64,000 bases of DNA from Tetracentron sinense. Taxonomy: Eukaryota; Streptophyta; Magnoliopsida; Trochodendrales; Trochodendraceae. The translations under genes were made by a program, and so were the position numbers. The notes under the pieces are model-generated. The model was given only the letters and a program-made list of their open reading frames with translations, ran no database searches and was not told the DNA's origin. Below, piece by piece: positions 10,900 through 21,660 of this stretch. Where the stretch lies: NCBI GenBank assembly GCA_015143295.1, contig CM026559.1, forward strand, positions 18,118,826 to 18,182,825, read 5' to 3'. The number at the start of each line of letters is the position of its first letter. The first letter of the stretch is position 1.

Positions 10900-12135
10900 A
10901 TGAGACGCAATACCCGGGGTCGCGGGTACAACGCGAGGGGCAATGGAGGTGATGCTCCATCGGGTGATGATCAACCCGGCTTTGCCCAAGCATTTGCATC
11001 CATAGCCGAGACTTTGGCTATGTTGGCGGCAAGGCAACCGGCCACCCCGCCTAATGCGGCACTTATACCGGCTCCTCCTAACCGAGCCCAAGCCGGGATA
11101 GAAGCTTTCCGGAGGATGAGGCCTCCAACTTTTTGTGGAAGCATTGATCCACTTGTCGTCGAGGGTTGGATTCGGCAACTTGAGAAGATATTCTCGGTAT
11201 TGGCACCTACGGAAGTAGAGAGGGTCACATGGGCTGCCTTTATGCTTGAAGGCGAGGCCGACCATTGGTGGAAGTCTGCACTTCGGACCCGAGAGTTGAC
11301 CCGACAAGGCCAAGAATGGACATGGGGAGAATTCTTGGACGTTTTCTACAAGAAGTACTTTCCGGTTGGGATGAAAGAAAAGAAAGAAATTGAATTTATT
11401 ACCTTGGAGCAAGGTAATATGTCTGTAGCGGCTTACGAAGCCAAGTTCTCAGAGCTATCTCGATTTGCTCCACACATGATAGCTACCGAGGCTATGAAGG
11501 CCCGAAAATTCGAGAGGGGGTTGAAGGCCTACCTCAAGGATCGTGTCTCAATGTTCCGACATGAGACATATTCAGAAGTTGTGGACAAGGCATTGTTGGC
11601 CGAGTCGAACTCCGAAGAGTTCTTTAAGAGAAGAGGAATGGAGAAAGGACAGTCAAGTAGTTCAGGGGAGAAAAGGGCAAGGACTAGCTTATATCAGTCC
11701 GCAGGGCCGGCTCAGTCACAGAGGATGTATTCGGCATCACAGGCCCCTCACTCTTGTGCTCCACCGGCTTTTCGCCCGGCTACCTCGTATGCTCCTCGCC
11801 CCGCAGTGACTCAGGCTACGGGTTATACTCCTCCCACTTATTCACATGATGTCTGCACCCTTTGTGGAAGGAGGCATCCAGCAGGAGAATGTCGGAAGGC
11901 TACAGGAGGCTATTTCATTGTGGCGACCAGGGCCACATGATTCGGGATTGTCCCCGACGTCGATTGCCAGCTCAGTCTTCGGGGAGCAGGCCCCCGATTA
12001 GGCAGACATCTCAGCCTAGCTCTTCTCAGGCTTCGAGGGCCTCATAGTCTACCCGGCCTCCTCGCCCAGCCACTCAGGGCCGAGTCTTCGCCCTATCGGA
12101 GAGAGACACACGTGCATCCGACGATGTCGTGCAAG
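10900..12135 (+). pseudogene. gag: gag of the Tekay element, frameshifted in the zinc-knuckle region
   Basis: ATG at 10900 is chosen because it opens the basic start MRRNTRGRGYNARG typical of this lineage; the frame extends a few codons upstream without an ATG. The capsid core reads FRRMRPPTFCG, then WTWGEFLDVFYKKYFP, then FSELSRFAPHM. A first Cys-rich motif, CTLCGRRHPAGEC, is intact. A frameshift near 11906-11915 moves the second knuckle, HCGDQGHMIRDC, to another frame, and its first Cys is lost. A TAG follows at 12045. The frame ends in DDVVQ just before a possible intron. Gag would package RNA and build the particle. Confidence 0.9.
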
Positions 12136-12283
12136 GTACGCAAAAAAATTCTAGAGTCTAAGTTGTGTAAATTTCTATGGTTTATTATGTGATTAATTAT
12201 ACTAAGGGTTACCTATGTATGATGCTTGTTGTTGTTTGAAATCTACTAATAGTAGCTACTTAATCGCACATGCGCTTTGTTAG
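12136..12283 (+). other. Possible 148-nt GT-AG intron between gag and protease (Tekay)
   Basis: The region has stops in the pol frame and is AT-rich. It is bounded by CAAG/GTACGC and TTTGTTAG/TGAAC. Removing it joins the codon phase exactly (G plus TG gives Val) and links DDVVQ to [10 protein letters not shown]. The alternative is an insertion or decay within a continuous frame, since related proteins usually have a few more residues (about GTLL) here. Confidence 0.4.
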
Positions 12284-13860
12284 TGAACGAATGTCTTGCC
12301 CGAGTGTTGATCGACACAGGATCCACTCACTCCTTTGTGTCACCTAGTTTCGCGAAGGGATTTTTGACTGAGGCTACTCCGTTAAAGCAGGAGTTGACCA
12401 TTGCAACTCCACTCGGCAAGACAGTTGATACGGACAAGATATTCAGGGATAGTGTGGTTCAAGTGGGGGAGAATGAACTGTTAGCCGATCTCATCGTCCT
12501 AGATTTTCAAGACTTGGATTTTGATGTCATCTTAGGGATGGATTGGTTGTCAAACCATCACGGGCATGTTGCGTGTTTTGAAAAGATGGTGAATTTCAAG
12601 CCCGAAGGGGGTAAGCCTTTTCACTTCCGGGGATTAAGAGAGAGGGACATTGCTCGCCTCGCAGCCTTGAGTATAGCAAACCCAGAAGCACAAAACTCCT
12701 CGGCCATTCCGGTCGTGAGTGAGTTCTTGGACGTGTTTCCGGAGGAACTTCCCGGGTTACCTCCGAATCGGGAGATTGAGTTCGCTATAGAGCTTATTCC
12801 GGGCACCGCTCCGATTTCAAGGGCACCGTATAGAATGGCCCCTATAGAGCTGGAAGAATTGAAGAAACAGATTGAGGAGTTACAACAACTTGGTTTCATC
12901 CAACCAAGTGTCTCACCGTGGGGAGCTCCAGTTCTCTTTGTAAAGAAGAAAGACGGGTCGATGAGAATGTGTATAGACTACCGTCAGTTGAACAAGGTAA
13001 CTATCAAGAATCGTTACCCCTTGCCAAGGATCGACGACTTGTTCGACCAACTAAAGGGAGCGAGATTCTTCTCCAAAATTGATCTTAGATCGGGGTATCA
13101 TCAATTAAGGATCAAGGCGGAAGACGTTCCGAAGACGGCTTTCAGGACTCGGTATGGGCATTACGAGTTCCTTGTCATGCCTTTTGGGCTGACGAATGCA
13201 CCGGCGACATTCATGGATTTGATGAACCGGGTGTTCCGATCTTACTTGGATCGATGCGTGATTGTATTCATTGATGACATTTTGGTGTATTCCCAGACAC
13301 GGGAAGATCACGCACGAGACCTCCGCCTTGCTCTGGAGATGTTGAGAGAGCATAGGCTATATGCCAAATTGAGTAAGTGCGAGTTCTGGTTAGAGAAGGT
13401 CGCATTTCTTGGACACGTGGTATTGGCCGAGGAAATTTCTGCAGATCCAGCCAAAGTTGAGGCCGTCATGAGTTGGGAGAGGCCCAAGAGCGTCACGGAG
13501 ATACGTAGTTTCCTCGGATTGGCAGGCTACTACCGGAGATTTGTGGAGGGATTCTCCAGTTTGGCTGCACCTCTCACCTACTTGACAAGGAAAAATGCAA
13601 AGTTCAGTTGGAGTGACCGATGTGAAGTAAGTTTCCAAGAGTTGAAGAAACGCCTCACCACAGCCCCTGTCCTTACGGTGCCATCTGGACCTTTTGGGTA
13701 TGAGGTGTATAGTGATGCCTCGCATGTTGGACTCGGGTGTGTCCTAATGCAACACAAGAAGGTCATTGCCTATGCATCAAGGCAGTTGAAAGAGCATGAA
13801 AAGAACTACCCCACTCACGACTTGGAGCTTGCGGCGATCGTGTTTGCACTTAAAATTTGA
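12284..13860 (+). pseudogene. pol: Tekay pol: protease, reverse transcriptase, start of RNase H
   Basis: The protease active site [11 protein letters not shown] is near 12307-12339. RT motifs in order: [50 protein letters not shown], then the catalytic [12 protein letters not shown] at 13261-13296 with both Asp present, then LGHVV and [11 protein letters not shown]. RNase H begins with [16 protein letters not shown]. The frame is open from 12277 to a TGA at 13858, where the usual residue is Trp (TGG to TGA). RT copies element RNA to cDNA in the cytoplasmic particle. Apart from that stop the domain looks intact. Confidence 0.95.
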
Positions 13861-14550
13861 CGACATTATCTGTACGGGGTGGAGTTCTATGTGTACACGG
13901 ACCACAAGAGCCTCAAGTATCTCTTTTCCCAAAAAGAGCTAAACTTACGACAACGACGTTGGATTGAGTTCTTAAAGGACTACGAGTGCACTATCCAGTA
14001 TCACCCGGGAAAAGCAAATGTGGTGGCAGACGCTCTGAGTAGGAAACCATCGGGGTTGTTGGCTCACATGTTGGTGCGGGAATGGAGATTGTTAGACGAT
14101 TTGGCAAATCTGGACATCAGTGTGAATGATTCTGTCCGCAGTCCTGTTTTGGCAAATGTTATTGTTCGGCCGTACCTTATAGATTTGATCCAGGAGTACC
14201 AGGCCACGGATGCTGACTTGTTGGCTTTTCGGGAGAAGGAAATTGCCAAGGGTAGTACGGACTTCTCTCTCACTAGCCGAGGTGCTATTACATTCAAGGG
14301 AAGGCTTTGTGTCCCAGTCAATGCAGACCTTCGGAGAGAGATCATGGATGAAGCTCACCGTTCAAAGTACACAGTGCATCCTGGGGGTACGAAGATGTAC
14401 CGGAACCTCAAGAGTCACTTTTGGTGGCGAAACATGAAGAGGGAGGTTGCGGAGTATGTGGCACGGTGTTTGGTGTGCCAACAGGTGAAAGCGGAGCATT
14501 TGAGACCGGCGGGTCTTTTGCAGTCTCTCCCTATTCCCGAGTGGAAATGA
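13861..14550 (+). pseudogene. pol: Tekay pol: end of RNase H and integrase zinc-binding domain
   Basis: Continues after the TGA. RNase H segment: [13 protein letters not shown] and [15 protein letters not shown], the latter with the last catalytic Asp. Then the HHCC zinc domain with [15 protein letters not shown] and [11 protein letters not shown]. It ends at a TGA (14548-14550) in EWK-stop-EHISMDF, again where Trp is expected. Both stops fit G-to-A change in TGG. Confidence 0.95.
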
Positions 14551-15162
14551 GAACATATCTCTATGGACTTTATCGTGGGATTGCCGAAGACGGTCAAGAA
14601 GACCGATGCTATATGGGTAGTTATTGATAGACTCACGAAGTCCGCTCATTTCTTACCGTACCGGACTACATTCAACTCCAATCAGTTAGCGGCGCTATAC
14701 ATCAAGGAAATAGTCCGATTGCATGGGGTGCCAGTGAGTATTGTGTCGGATAGAGACCCAAGATTCACATCCAGGTTCTGGAAAAGCTTTCAGAATGCTA
14801 TGGGTTCCCGACTAGACTTTAGCACGGCTTTCCACCCACAGACTGACGGGCAAACAGAGAGGGTGAATCAAGTGATAGAAGACATGCTCCGAGCTTGTAT
14901 GTTGGATTTTAAAGGAAGTTGGGAGGACCACCTACCTTTGGTGGAATTCGCCTACAATAACAGTTATCAAGCAAGCATACAAATGGCACCTTTTGAAGCC
15001 TTATATGGAAGAAGTTGTAGATCCCCCTTGTATTGGGATGAGGTTGGAGAAAGAAAGATTTTGGGCCCCGAGTTGATTGAACGAACCGCGGATAGGGTCA
15101 AGCTTATACGGGAGAGGTTGAAGACCGCACAGGACAGACAGAAAAGCTATGCTGACAACTGA
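14551..15162 (+). pseudogene. Tekay integrase catalytic core
   Basis: The D-D-35-E residues are in place: MDFIVGLP, VSDRDPRFTS, then DGQTERVNQVIED. NNSYQASIQMAPFEALYGR follows. Integrase inserts the cDNA into chromatin. The frame ends at TGA 15160, probably from CGA by C-to-T change. Confidence 0.95.
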
Positions 15163-15603
15163 ATGAGGAATCTTGAATTCTGAGTCAGTGACTTTGTGTT
15201 TATCAAGATTTCACCGACCAAGGGTGTTATGCGATTCAGGAAAAGAGGCAAGCTTAGCCCGAGATATGTGGGTCCGTTCGAGATCATTACTCGAGTCGGT
15301 GAAGTTGCTTACCGTGTTGCTTTGCCCGCTCACATGGCGGCGGTCCACAACGTGTTTCATATCTCCCAGCTTCGGAAGTACATCCCGGATCCTTCTCACG
15401 TCATCGAGCTTGATCCGGTTGAGATTCGAGAGGATCTCACTTTGGTTGAGAAGCCGGTTCATATTTTGGATCGAAGAGACCAAGTACTTCGCAACAAGAC
15501 TATTCCGCTAGTTCTCGTGCAATGGCAGCATCACGCTCGAGAAGAGGCTACATGGGAACTTGAGGCCGAAGTCAAGGCGAAGTACCCCGAGTTGTTTGAA
15601 TGA
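15163..15603 (+). pseudogene. Tekay integrase C-terminus with chromodomain-like segment
   Basis: After a further TGA at 15181 the frame reads FIKISPTKGVMRF, then GKLSPRYVGPFEI (GPY/F module), then VHNVFHISQLRKY, then the chromodomain-like VHILDRRDQVL and EEATWELEAEVKAKYPELF, ending at TGA 15601. Such segments guide chromoviruses to marked chromatin. It has the shortened form usual in Tekay. Confidence 0.9.
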
Positions 15604-15713
15604 TGTTGTGTATGACTTGTAATTTTGTTTCGAATTGTTATGCTAAGTTGTTTAAATTGTAAAGCACGCATTTTCCAAATTTCGAGGATGAAATTTTTGT
15701 AAGGGGGGGAGAA
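15604..15713 (+). other. Tekay 3' untranslated region and polypurine tract
   Basis: Ends in TTGTAAGGGGGGGAGAATG next to the 3' LTR. The purine run at 15700-15712 primes plus-strand synthesis. Confidence 0.9.
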
Positions 15714-17084
15714 TGTAGAACCCCGGACTTTTTTCATCTTTAATGAATGGCACTCTCGTAGCTAATTGGCCGTTTCGTAGTGTAATTAATAAATAAGGGA
15801 GAAATCGGAAATTCTGAAACACTAGAAATGTGCGTTTTCGAGAGACGAATCCAACGCAAGTTGAATCGTCAAAATCCGACGAGCGAGTCAAAAGATATGG
15901 TCAAAACAGTCCAGACATACAGAGAACCGATCGCTTGGTCCAGTCAGCGATCGATCGGTGCATAACCGATCAATCGGTAGTTATCACACGGTCAGAAATT
16001 TTGTATGGGGAAATTTTCCAGAGAGTGAGTTTTTGACCGGTCGATCGGTCAGTAACATCGATCGCTCGGTAGGCAACTGATCGATCGGTCATAACCACCG
16101 ATCGCTCGGTCTTCGTGTTTTTCAGAATTTTCATTAAGGGCTTTTTCGTCTTTTGGGGGTTAAACCCTTTCTCCTTAAGGCTTGCCCGAGCCTTAGGGCA
16201 TCATTCACTATACTTAGAGAGATTTGGGAGATAAGAGAGAAGAGAAAAGGGTTTCCTAAACCTAGGTTGCTTTTGGAGAAGAAATCAAAGGGGTGAAGAC
16301 CCTAGATCGTCCACAAGCACGTTTTCTTCAAGATTTCAACTCAAGCTCGGGTGGGGTGCATTCTCAAAGCTAGGGCAGCCCTCACTCACGTTTTTGAAAG
16401 GGATTTCTTCCCCAACTCAAGCTTCTTTCAAGCAAAGGCTTCATCTTTCAAGTTGGAGCTTCAATCAAGGTCCCTACCAAGGATCAAGCCTTGATTCAAA
16501 GTTAGTACACCCTACTAACTTTCCCTAGCAATAACCTAGGTTTTCTACTGTAAATGGTGATTCTATATATATTGCTTTTCCTTCCCTATGCATTGTATTA
16601 ACTCAACAAATATAAACAAGATAAGGGAAATGGAATGAATGTGTGGATGGGAGATTGGATGTGGCGATTGGATGCCGAATGTGATGTATGATGTGTGGGT
16701 TGTGGATTGGAAAATGGAGGATGGGCATAGTACAAATAACAAACTTACCATTGTGTGATTGAATGGAAAATATGGATTTAAAAGAAGGAAATAAAACTAC
16801 TAAAATGTTGCACACCGGATGTTTGATAATATGCCCAAACCAAGAATAAATGAAATTGATAAAGGAAATGGATGTAAGCGTTATGTAATTATTCTTGTAA
16901 ATGATGACTTGACCAAATGCCATGTTGATCACCTAAATGCTTACATGTTATACTATGAATTGAAATATGATGCGATATCCCTCTTGTTACACGTGTCCCC
17001 ATGATTGTCACTATTGGCACGCCCACGAGCACACATGCATGCATGAAACCGGGTTTTTCAAGATTGTATTATACATGTTGAATC

Positions 17085-17222
17085 AAGAAATGGAACAAGA
17101 ACATGACAAGGAGGTTGGTAGCCCAAGGAAGGGTGCTAGCCTCTGGCTCACAAGAGAAATGGAACAAGAACATGACAAGGAGGTTGGTAGCCTAAGGAAG
17201 GGTGCTAGCCTCTGGCTCACAA
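17085..17222 (+). repeat. 69-bp minisatellite in the Tekay LTR, two copies
   Basis: The unit starts GAAATGGAACAAGAACATG and contains GGTTGGTAGCCC facing GGGTGCTAGCC, which can fold. The solo LTR at 36085 has four units, one with a 9-base insertion, and the 5' LTR has none. The unit is 23 codons long and stays open (EQEHDKEVGSPRKGASLWL). Confidence 0.85.
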
Positions 17223-17480
17223 GTATACAAGTCAAGAACAAATCAAGACATGAAATACAAGACAAGACACGACACACATACACGATTTGACCGAGACACG
17301 AAAAAGGTTTCCGAGACATGAGTTTTACCGAGGTTTTTGCATTCATACACGCATGTCAAGATATGGCTATGTATCTTATGCTTTCACTATTGCTTTAAAT
17401 TAATATTTTGTATTGCTCACTATTGTTATGCTTTCGCTATTGTTATGGTTAGCTAGTAGTTTGTACTCGCTGAGTATTCC

Positions 17481-17639
17481 ATGCTCAGCCGTACTTTTAT
17501 GTCGGCAGGTACTGTGGATGTCCTCGACCCCGATCCTTGGGTCGAGGAGGAGTATGTAGAGGAGAGGGAGCCACCTGTCCCATGGCAGTCTCTGGAGGAT
17601 GGGGACTTGGATGTGTGGCCATACCTCGACTACTGTTGA
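17481..17639 (+). CDS. 52-codon micro-ORF in the Tekay 3' LTR
   Basis: Same length and frame as the copy at 10120, with one visible Glu-to-Asp difference (PDPWVEEEYVEE). As a 3' LTR copy it would lie at the end of the transcript. Confidence 0.4.
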   Translation: MLSRTFMSAGTVDVLDPDPWVEEEYVEEREPPVPWQSLEDGDLDVWPYLDYC

Positions 17640-17922
17640 GAGGAGAGGGTTAGAGAGTTCCTTTTTGTATTTTGATAGGTGGGCATGTCCACCTTTACTT
17701 GGATTGTATTTGGTATATGTTAACTTGGAATACTATTTGGACTTATAGAAGAAAAGAAAAAGTTGGCTTATGCTTCTGCACTTATGTTTAGTTTCCGCGC
17801 TCTGATTATCATTGTATTATATTATGTTTAGCCTCTTGCATTACAGGATGGTTTGACAGGTACACGTAGTCACCTCTAAAGTACCCTTAACTCCTAGGGG
17901 TATTTTGGGGCGCGACAATAAA

Positions 17923-19440
17923 TACTATTACGGTAGATGAAGACTCTTCCTCGGGAGAGGAAATAATCATGGAAGAACCACCAGAAGAAACGGAGGTCCG
18001 TCCGGCCCCTCCAAATTCGAAGTAGGAGGTCAAGCAACGGTTGATGATCTTCTTGAAGTTAACCTTAGGTCAGAATAAGACCTAAGGCCAACATTCATCA
18101 GCGCTTCCCTTTCTAAAATAGAAAAAGAGAAATATCTTTGTCTCCTAAAAGAGTACAAAGATGTCTTTACCTAGAACTACATAGAAATGCTTGGCTTAGA
18201 TTCAAAAATTACACTTCATCATCTCACAACTCGAGAAGATGTCAGGCCGATTAAGCTGGCACAAAGACGAATTCGCCCAGAACTGATCGCTCAAATTGAA
18301 GCTGAGGTAGATAAACTCCTAAAATCCAGGTTTATAAGAGAGGTTCAATACCCTACTTGGTTTGCCAACGTTGTTCCTGTAAAGAAGAAGAATGGACAGA
18401 TCCGGGTTTGCATTGATTTTCGGGATTTGAATGAAGCATGCCCTAAGGATGAACTTCCTTTGCCCATCACAGAAATGATGGTCGATGCCACAACAGGTTT
18501 CGAAACTTTATCCTTCATGGATGGATATTCTAGCTACAACCAAATCAAGATGACCCCGAAAGATGAAGAACTTACAGCCTTCCACACCCCTAAGGGGGTG
18601 TTCTGCTACAAAGTCATGTCATTCGGCCTCAAAAATACCGGAGTAACCTATCAAAGGGCCATGACTATCATATTCGGAGATATTCTCCATGACAAGGTCG
18701 AATGCTATGTTGATACTTAGTTGTCAAAACAAGACAATGAAGCAATCATCTAGATGATCTTCAGGAAATCTTCGACAGAGTGCGACAACACCAGCTCAAG
18801 ATGAATCCACTCAAATGCGCGTTCGGAGTTGCATTGGGAAAATTCCTAGGCTTTGTAGTACACCATAGAGGAATTGAGATTAACCCTACTAAAATAAAGG
18901 CCATTCGCGAAATGCCTCCTCCAAGAATCTACATAAGTTAAAAGGACTTCAGGGTTGACTTCCTTACATCCAGAGATTCATCTCCAATTTGGCTGGAAGG
19001 TGCCAACCGTTTTTCCAGCTGATGAAGAAGGGAATACTGCTCCAATGGGATGAAGCTTGCCAAAATGCTTTGTACAACATCCAGACTTATGTCACAAATC
19101 AACGAGTCCTTATGGGTCCCATTAGAGGAAAGTCACTTATCCTCTATATCACAGTGCTCGAAGGATCTCTCAGAGCTCTCCTTACTTAGCATAATGACCT
19201 AGGAAAAGAAAATGAGCTATATTACCTGAGCAGGACTCTAGTTGGAGAAGAATGCAGATATTCACCGATAAAAAGTATGTTTGACCCTCATATTTGCTCT
19301 AAAGAAATTAAGGCATTATATGCTTGAACATTCAATGAAAATGACATCCAGAGCTGATCCTCTCAAATACATAATGTCCTACCCCACTCTCTCGGCTAGA
19401 ATGGCCAAATGAGCAGTACTCCTATCTAAATTTGAAATCG
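17923..19440 (+). pseudogene. pol: Reverse transcriptase of the Tat host element
   Basis: Resumes the Tat polyprotein after the Tekay insertion. A clear open part (18187-18720) reads LGLDSKITLHHL, then QRRIRPELIAQIEAEVDKLL, then YPTWFANVVPVKKKNGQIRV, then FRDLNEACPKDELPLP, then SFMDGYSSYNQIKM, then MSFGLKNTGVTYQRAM, then CYVDT and a stop. The catalytic YVDD has become YVDT, and the frame breaks there. Downstream fragments (LGFVVHHRG-like, then a first RNase H) are shifted and full of stops. Form and motifs are those of Tat RT. Confidence 0.9.
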
Positions 19441-20063
19441 AATTCGTGCCCTAAAAGGTAATAAAAGGGTAAGCCCTTACTGACTTCCTTGCAGCCATCT
19501 GGTTCCCACGGACCTGACTGGAAGATGTATTTTGATGGAGCTTCAAGAAGCCCTGATGGAATCAAACGCATTAACCCAAAGGAAAACAAGTCAGAAGTTG
19601 GTATTATTTTTTTTACACCAGACAACGCAATACTACCTTATTCCTTTGCCCTAACAGAAGGATGCTCAAATAATGAAGCTGAATATGAAGCCCTGATAGC
19701 AGGTCTCGAATTGGCTCTTGAGACTCCGGTGATGAGTTGACCATCTATGAGGATTCAGAACTTGTCATCAAACAGATCTAAGGTGAATATGCCGTACAAA
19801 GATTCAGTCTCCTTCCCTATCAGAAGAGAGTGGACCAGCTACTTGCTCAAATTCCAAGAAGCAGCCTCTTCCATATCCATAGAGGACTCAACAATCAAGC
19901 CGATGCTCTGGCCGGTCTTATAGCTTCTCTAATTCTACCAACAGACAGGATGTTAACCATCACAGTAGGGGAAAGAAGAACTCTCAAACCCCTTCCAGAG
20001 ATAGATCTTCTGGAAACAGTTTGTTCTGTGATAATCAAAGAAAAAGATGAAGATTGGCGATAA
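19441..20063 (+). pseudogene. Second RNase H of the Tat type
   Basis: Reads WKMYFDGASRSPDG, then ILPYSFALTEGCSNNEAEYE, then ALIAGLELALE. After a frameshift near 19735 it continues with SELVIKQ and NNQADALAGLIASL. An additional RNase H between the usual RNase H and integrase marks the Tat lineage. The catalytic Asp and Glu positions are recognisable in the first part. Confidence 0.85.
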
Positions 20064-21306
20064 CCCTTCATCGATTATCTCCAACATGGTCGATTGCCTG
20101 GATACCGTGCTAAACGTGCTGAAGTCTGTCGACGTGGAACAAAGTTTGTGATGCTGGAAGATAAACTGTATAAACGGTCCCTAGATGGTATCTTAATGAG
20201 GTGCATCTTAAGAAATGAAATCGAGCAAGCCATGAAAGAAACCCATGCCGGGATCTACGACACCCACTAAGCTGGGCCCAAGCTACAAATGCAGTGGAAA
20301 AAATTAGGCTACTACTAGCCTACAATGATCACTGATTGTCTCAACTATACAAAGAAATGCAAAGTTTGTCAGCTCCATGCTGATTTCATACATCAGGCTC
20401 CTGAGACTTTTCACATGACAACATGTTCATGGCCCTTCATGGTATGAGGAATGGATGTCATAGGACCATTCAACCCACCATCATCTTGGGCATCAATACA
20501 TCGTAGTTGCGCGATGGACTACTTTTCAAAATGGGTCGAAACTGTCGCTCTCAAAGAGGTCAAACACCACTCAGTGGCAGACTTCATCTGGACCAACATC
20601 ATATATCGGTTTGGGATTCTAGAAAGCATTATCACGGATAATGGGCAACCTTTTCGAAGCGCCCCTATACATAAGTTATATGCCAAATTTGGTATCTGAG
20701 AGGACCATTCTACCCGGTACCATCCAGCTGCGAATGGTCTCGCCGAAGCCTTCAACAAGACTTTATGCAAAATCCTAAAGAAAGTTGTGGACAAAAGCAA
20801 ATGGTACTGGCACGAATGCCTACCCGAAGCCCTCTGGGCATACAACACTACTCACTGAACTTCGACGCAGGCCACGCCGTATTCCCTGGTCTTTGGCGGT
20901 GAAGTAGTTCTCCCCCTAGAAATTCAAATTCCCTCCCTACGGGTGGTAATTCAGTAGTCTATCACAAAAGAAGAATCAGCTAAGGTTCATCTCACAGATC
21001 TCGAAACTCTTGATGAACGTTGTCTTCAAGCCCAACAGAGTTTAGAGATGTACCAACAAAGGCTAACTAGTGCATTCAACAAAAGAGTAAGACTAAGGTC
21101 TTTTCAAAATAGGAGATTTGGTCTTAATGGTTAGAACTCCAATCATCGTCACTTGGCAAACCAAGGGGAAGCTTGAACTAAAGTGAGAAGGGCCTTACGT
21201 CATTGAGAAGGTATATTCTAGCGGAGTGTACCTGTTGACTTCAATGGATGGAGAACGAATTATCCCTCCAACCAATGTAAGATTCCTCAAGCGATACTAC
21301 CCCTAG
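20064..21306 (+). pseudogene. Integrase of the Tat host element
   Basis: Zinc domain remnant HAGIYDTH with CKVCQLHADF. The core has GMDVIGPF, AMDYFSKWVE and IITDNGQPF, then ANGLAEAFNKTLCKIL, with stops or shifts at 20270, 20445, 20697 and 20857. C-terminal part: FGGEVVLPLEIQIPS, then LTDLETLDERCLQA. It ends near 21306, just before the hairpin array. Order and motifs are standard; the gene is dead. Confidence 0.9.
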
Positions 21307-21321
21307 GAATCGAAACACTCG

Positions 21322-21660
21322 CTAGACGAAAACTTTAAAAGATGGTCTAGGCAAAATTTAGAGCACGAAAAGACTCGCTAAGTTGAAAACCCTAAGGGGT
21401 GGCTTAGGCAAAAATTAGAGTAAAAAACATGCTCGCTAAGTCGAAAACCCTAAGGGGTGGCTTAGGCAAAAATTAGAGTTATGTTGACTCACTAAGTTGA
21501 AAACCCTAAGGAGCGGCTTAGATAAAAAAATTGAGTCAAAATAAAAGGCCCACTAGATCGAAACTTCAAGAAGAAGTTCTAGGCAAAAATTAGGACAACA
21601 AATAGCTCGCTAGACTAACACTCCAAGAGTCAGTCTAGGCAAAAATTAGCGCAATTTGAT
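21322..21660 (+). repeat. Tat 3' hairpin array, first block (six units)
   Basis: Units of about 55-58 nt. Each has an outer stem such as CTAGAC/GTCTAG, CTAAGTC/GGCTTAG or CTAGACT/AGTCTAG, followed by a conserved GCAAAAATTAG tail. Most also have an inner stem (for example ACTC/GAGT or CTTC/GAAG). Stems change on both arms together, which points to selection on a folded RNA. Confidence 0.7.

Larger units (their letters stand above)
8699..17917 (+). mobile_element. Tekay/Del chromovirus (Ty3/gypsy), full structure, mildly decayed
   Basis: Complete layout: LTR, initiator-Met primer site, gag with zinc knuckle, protease, RT, RNase H, integrase with C-terminal chromodomain-like segment, polypurine tract, LTR. 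Flanked by ATAAA. The C-terminal segment (VHILDRRDQVL ... EEATWELE) and the gag form place it in Tekay. Defects: one gag frameshift, TAG at 12045, and TGA at 13858, 14548, 15160 and 15181. The LTRs look highly similar apart from a deletion of about 345 bp in the 5' copy, so this is a younger insertion than the Tat host. It lies just before the host RT. Confidence 0.95.
15714..17917 (+). repeat. 3' LTR of the Tekay element
   Basis: Starts TGTAGAACCCC and ends GGGGCGCGACA, 2204 bp, followed by ATAAA. It holds the block missing from the 5' LTR (about 16954-17299), including two 69-bp minisatellite units. The palindrome block is at 15926-16111 and the hairpin at 17470-17488. Confidence 0.95.
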
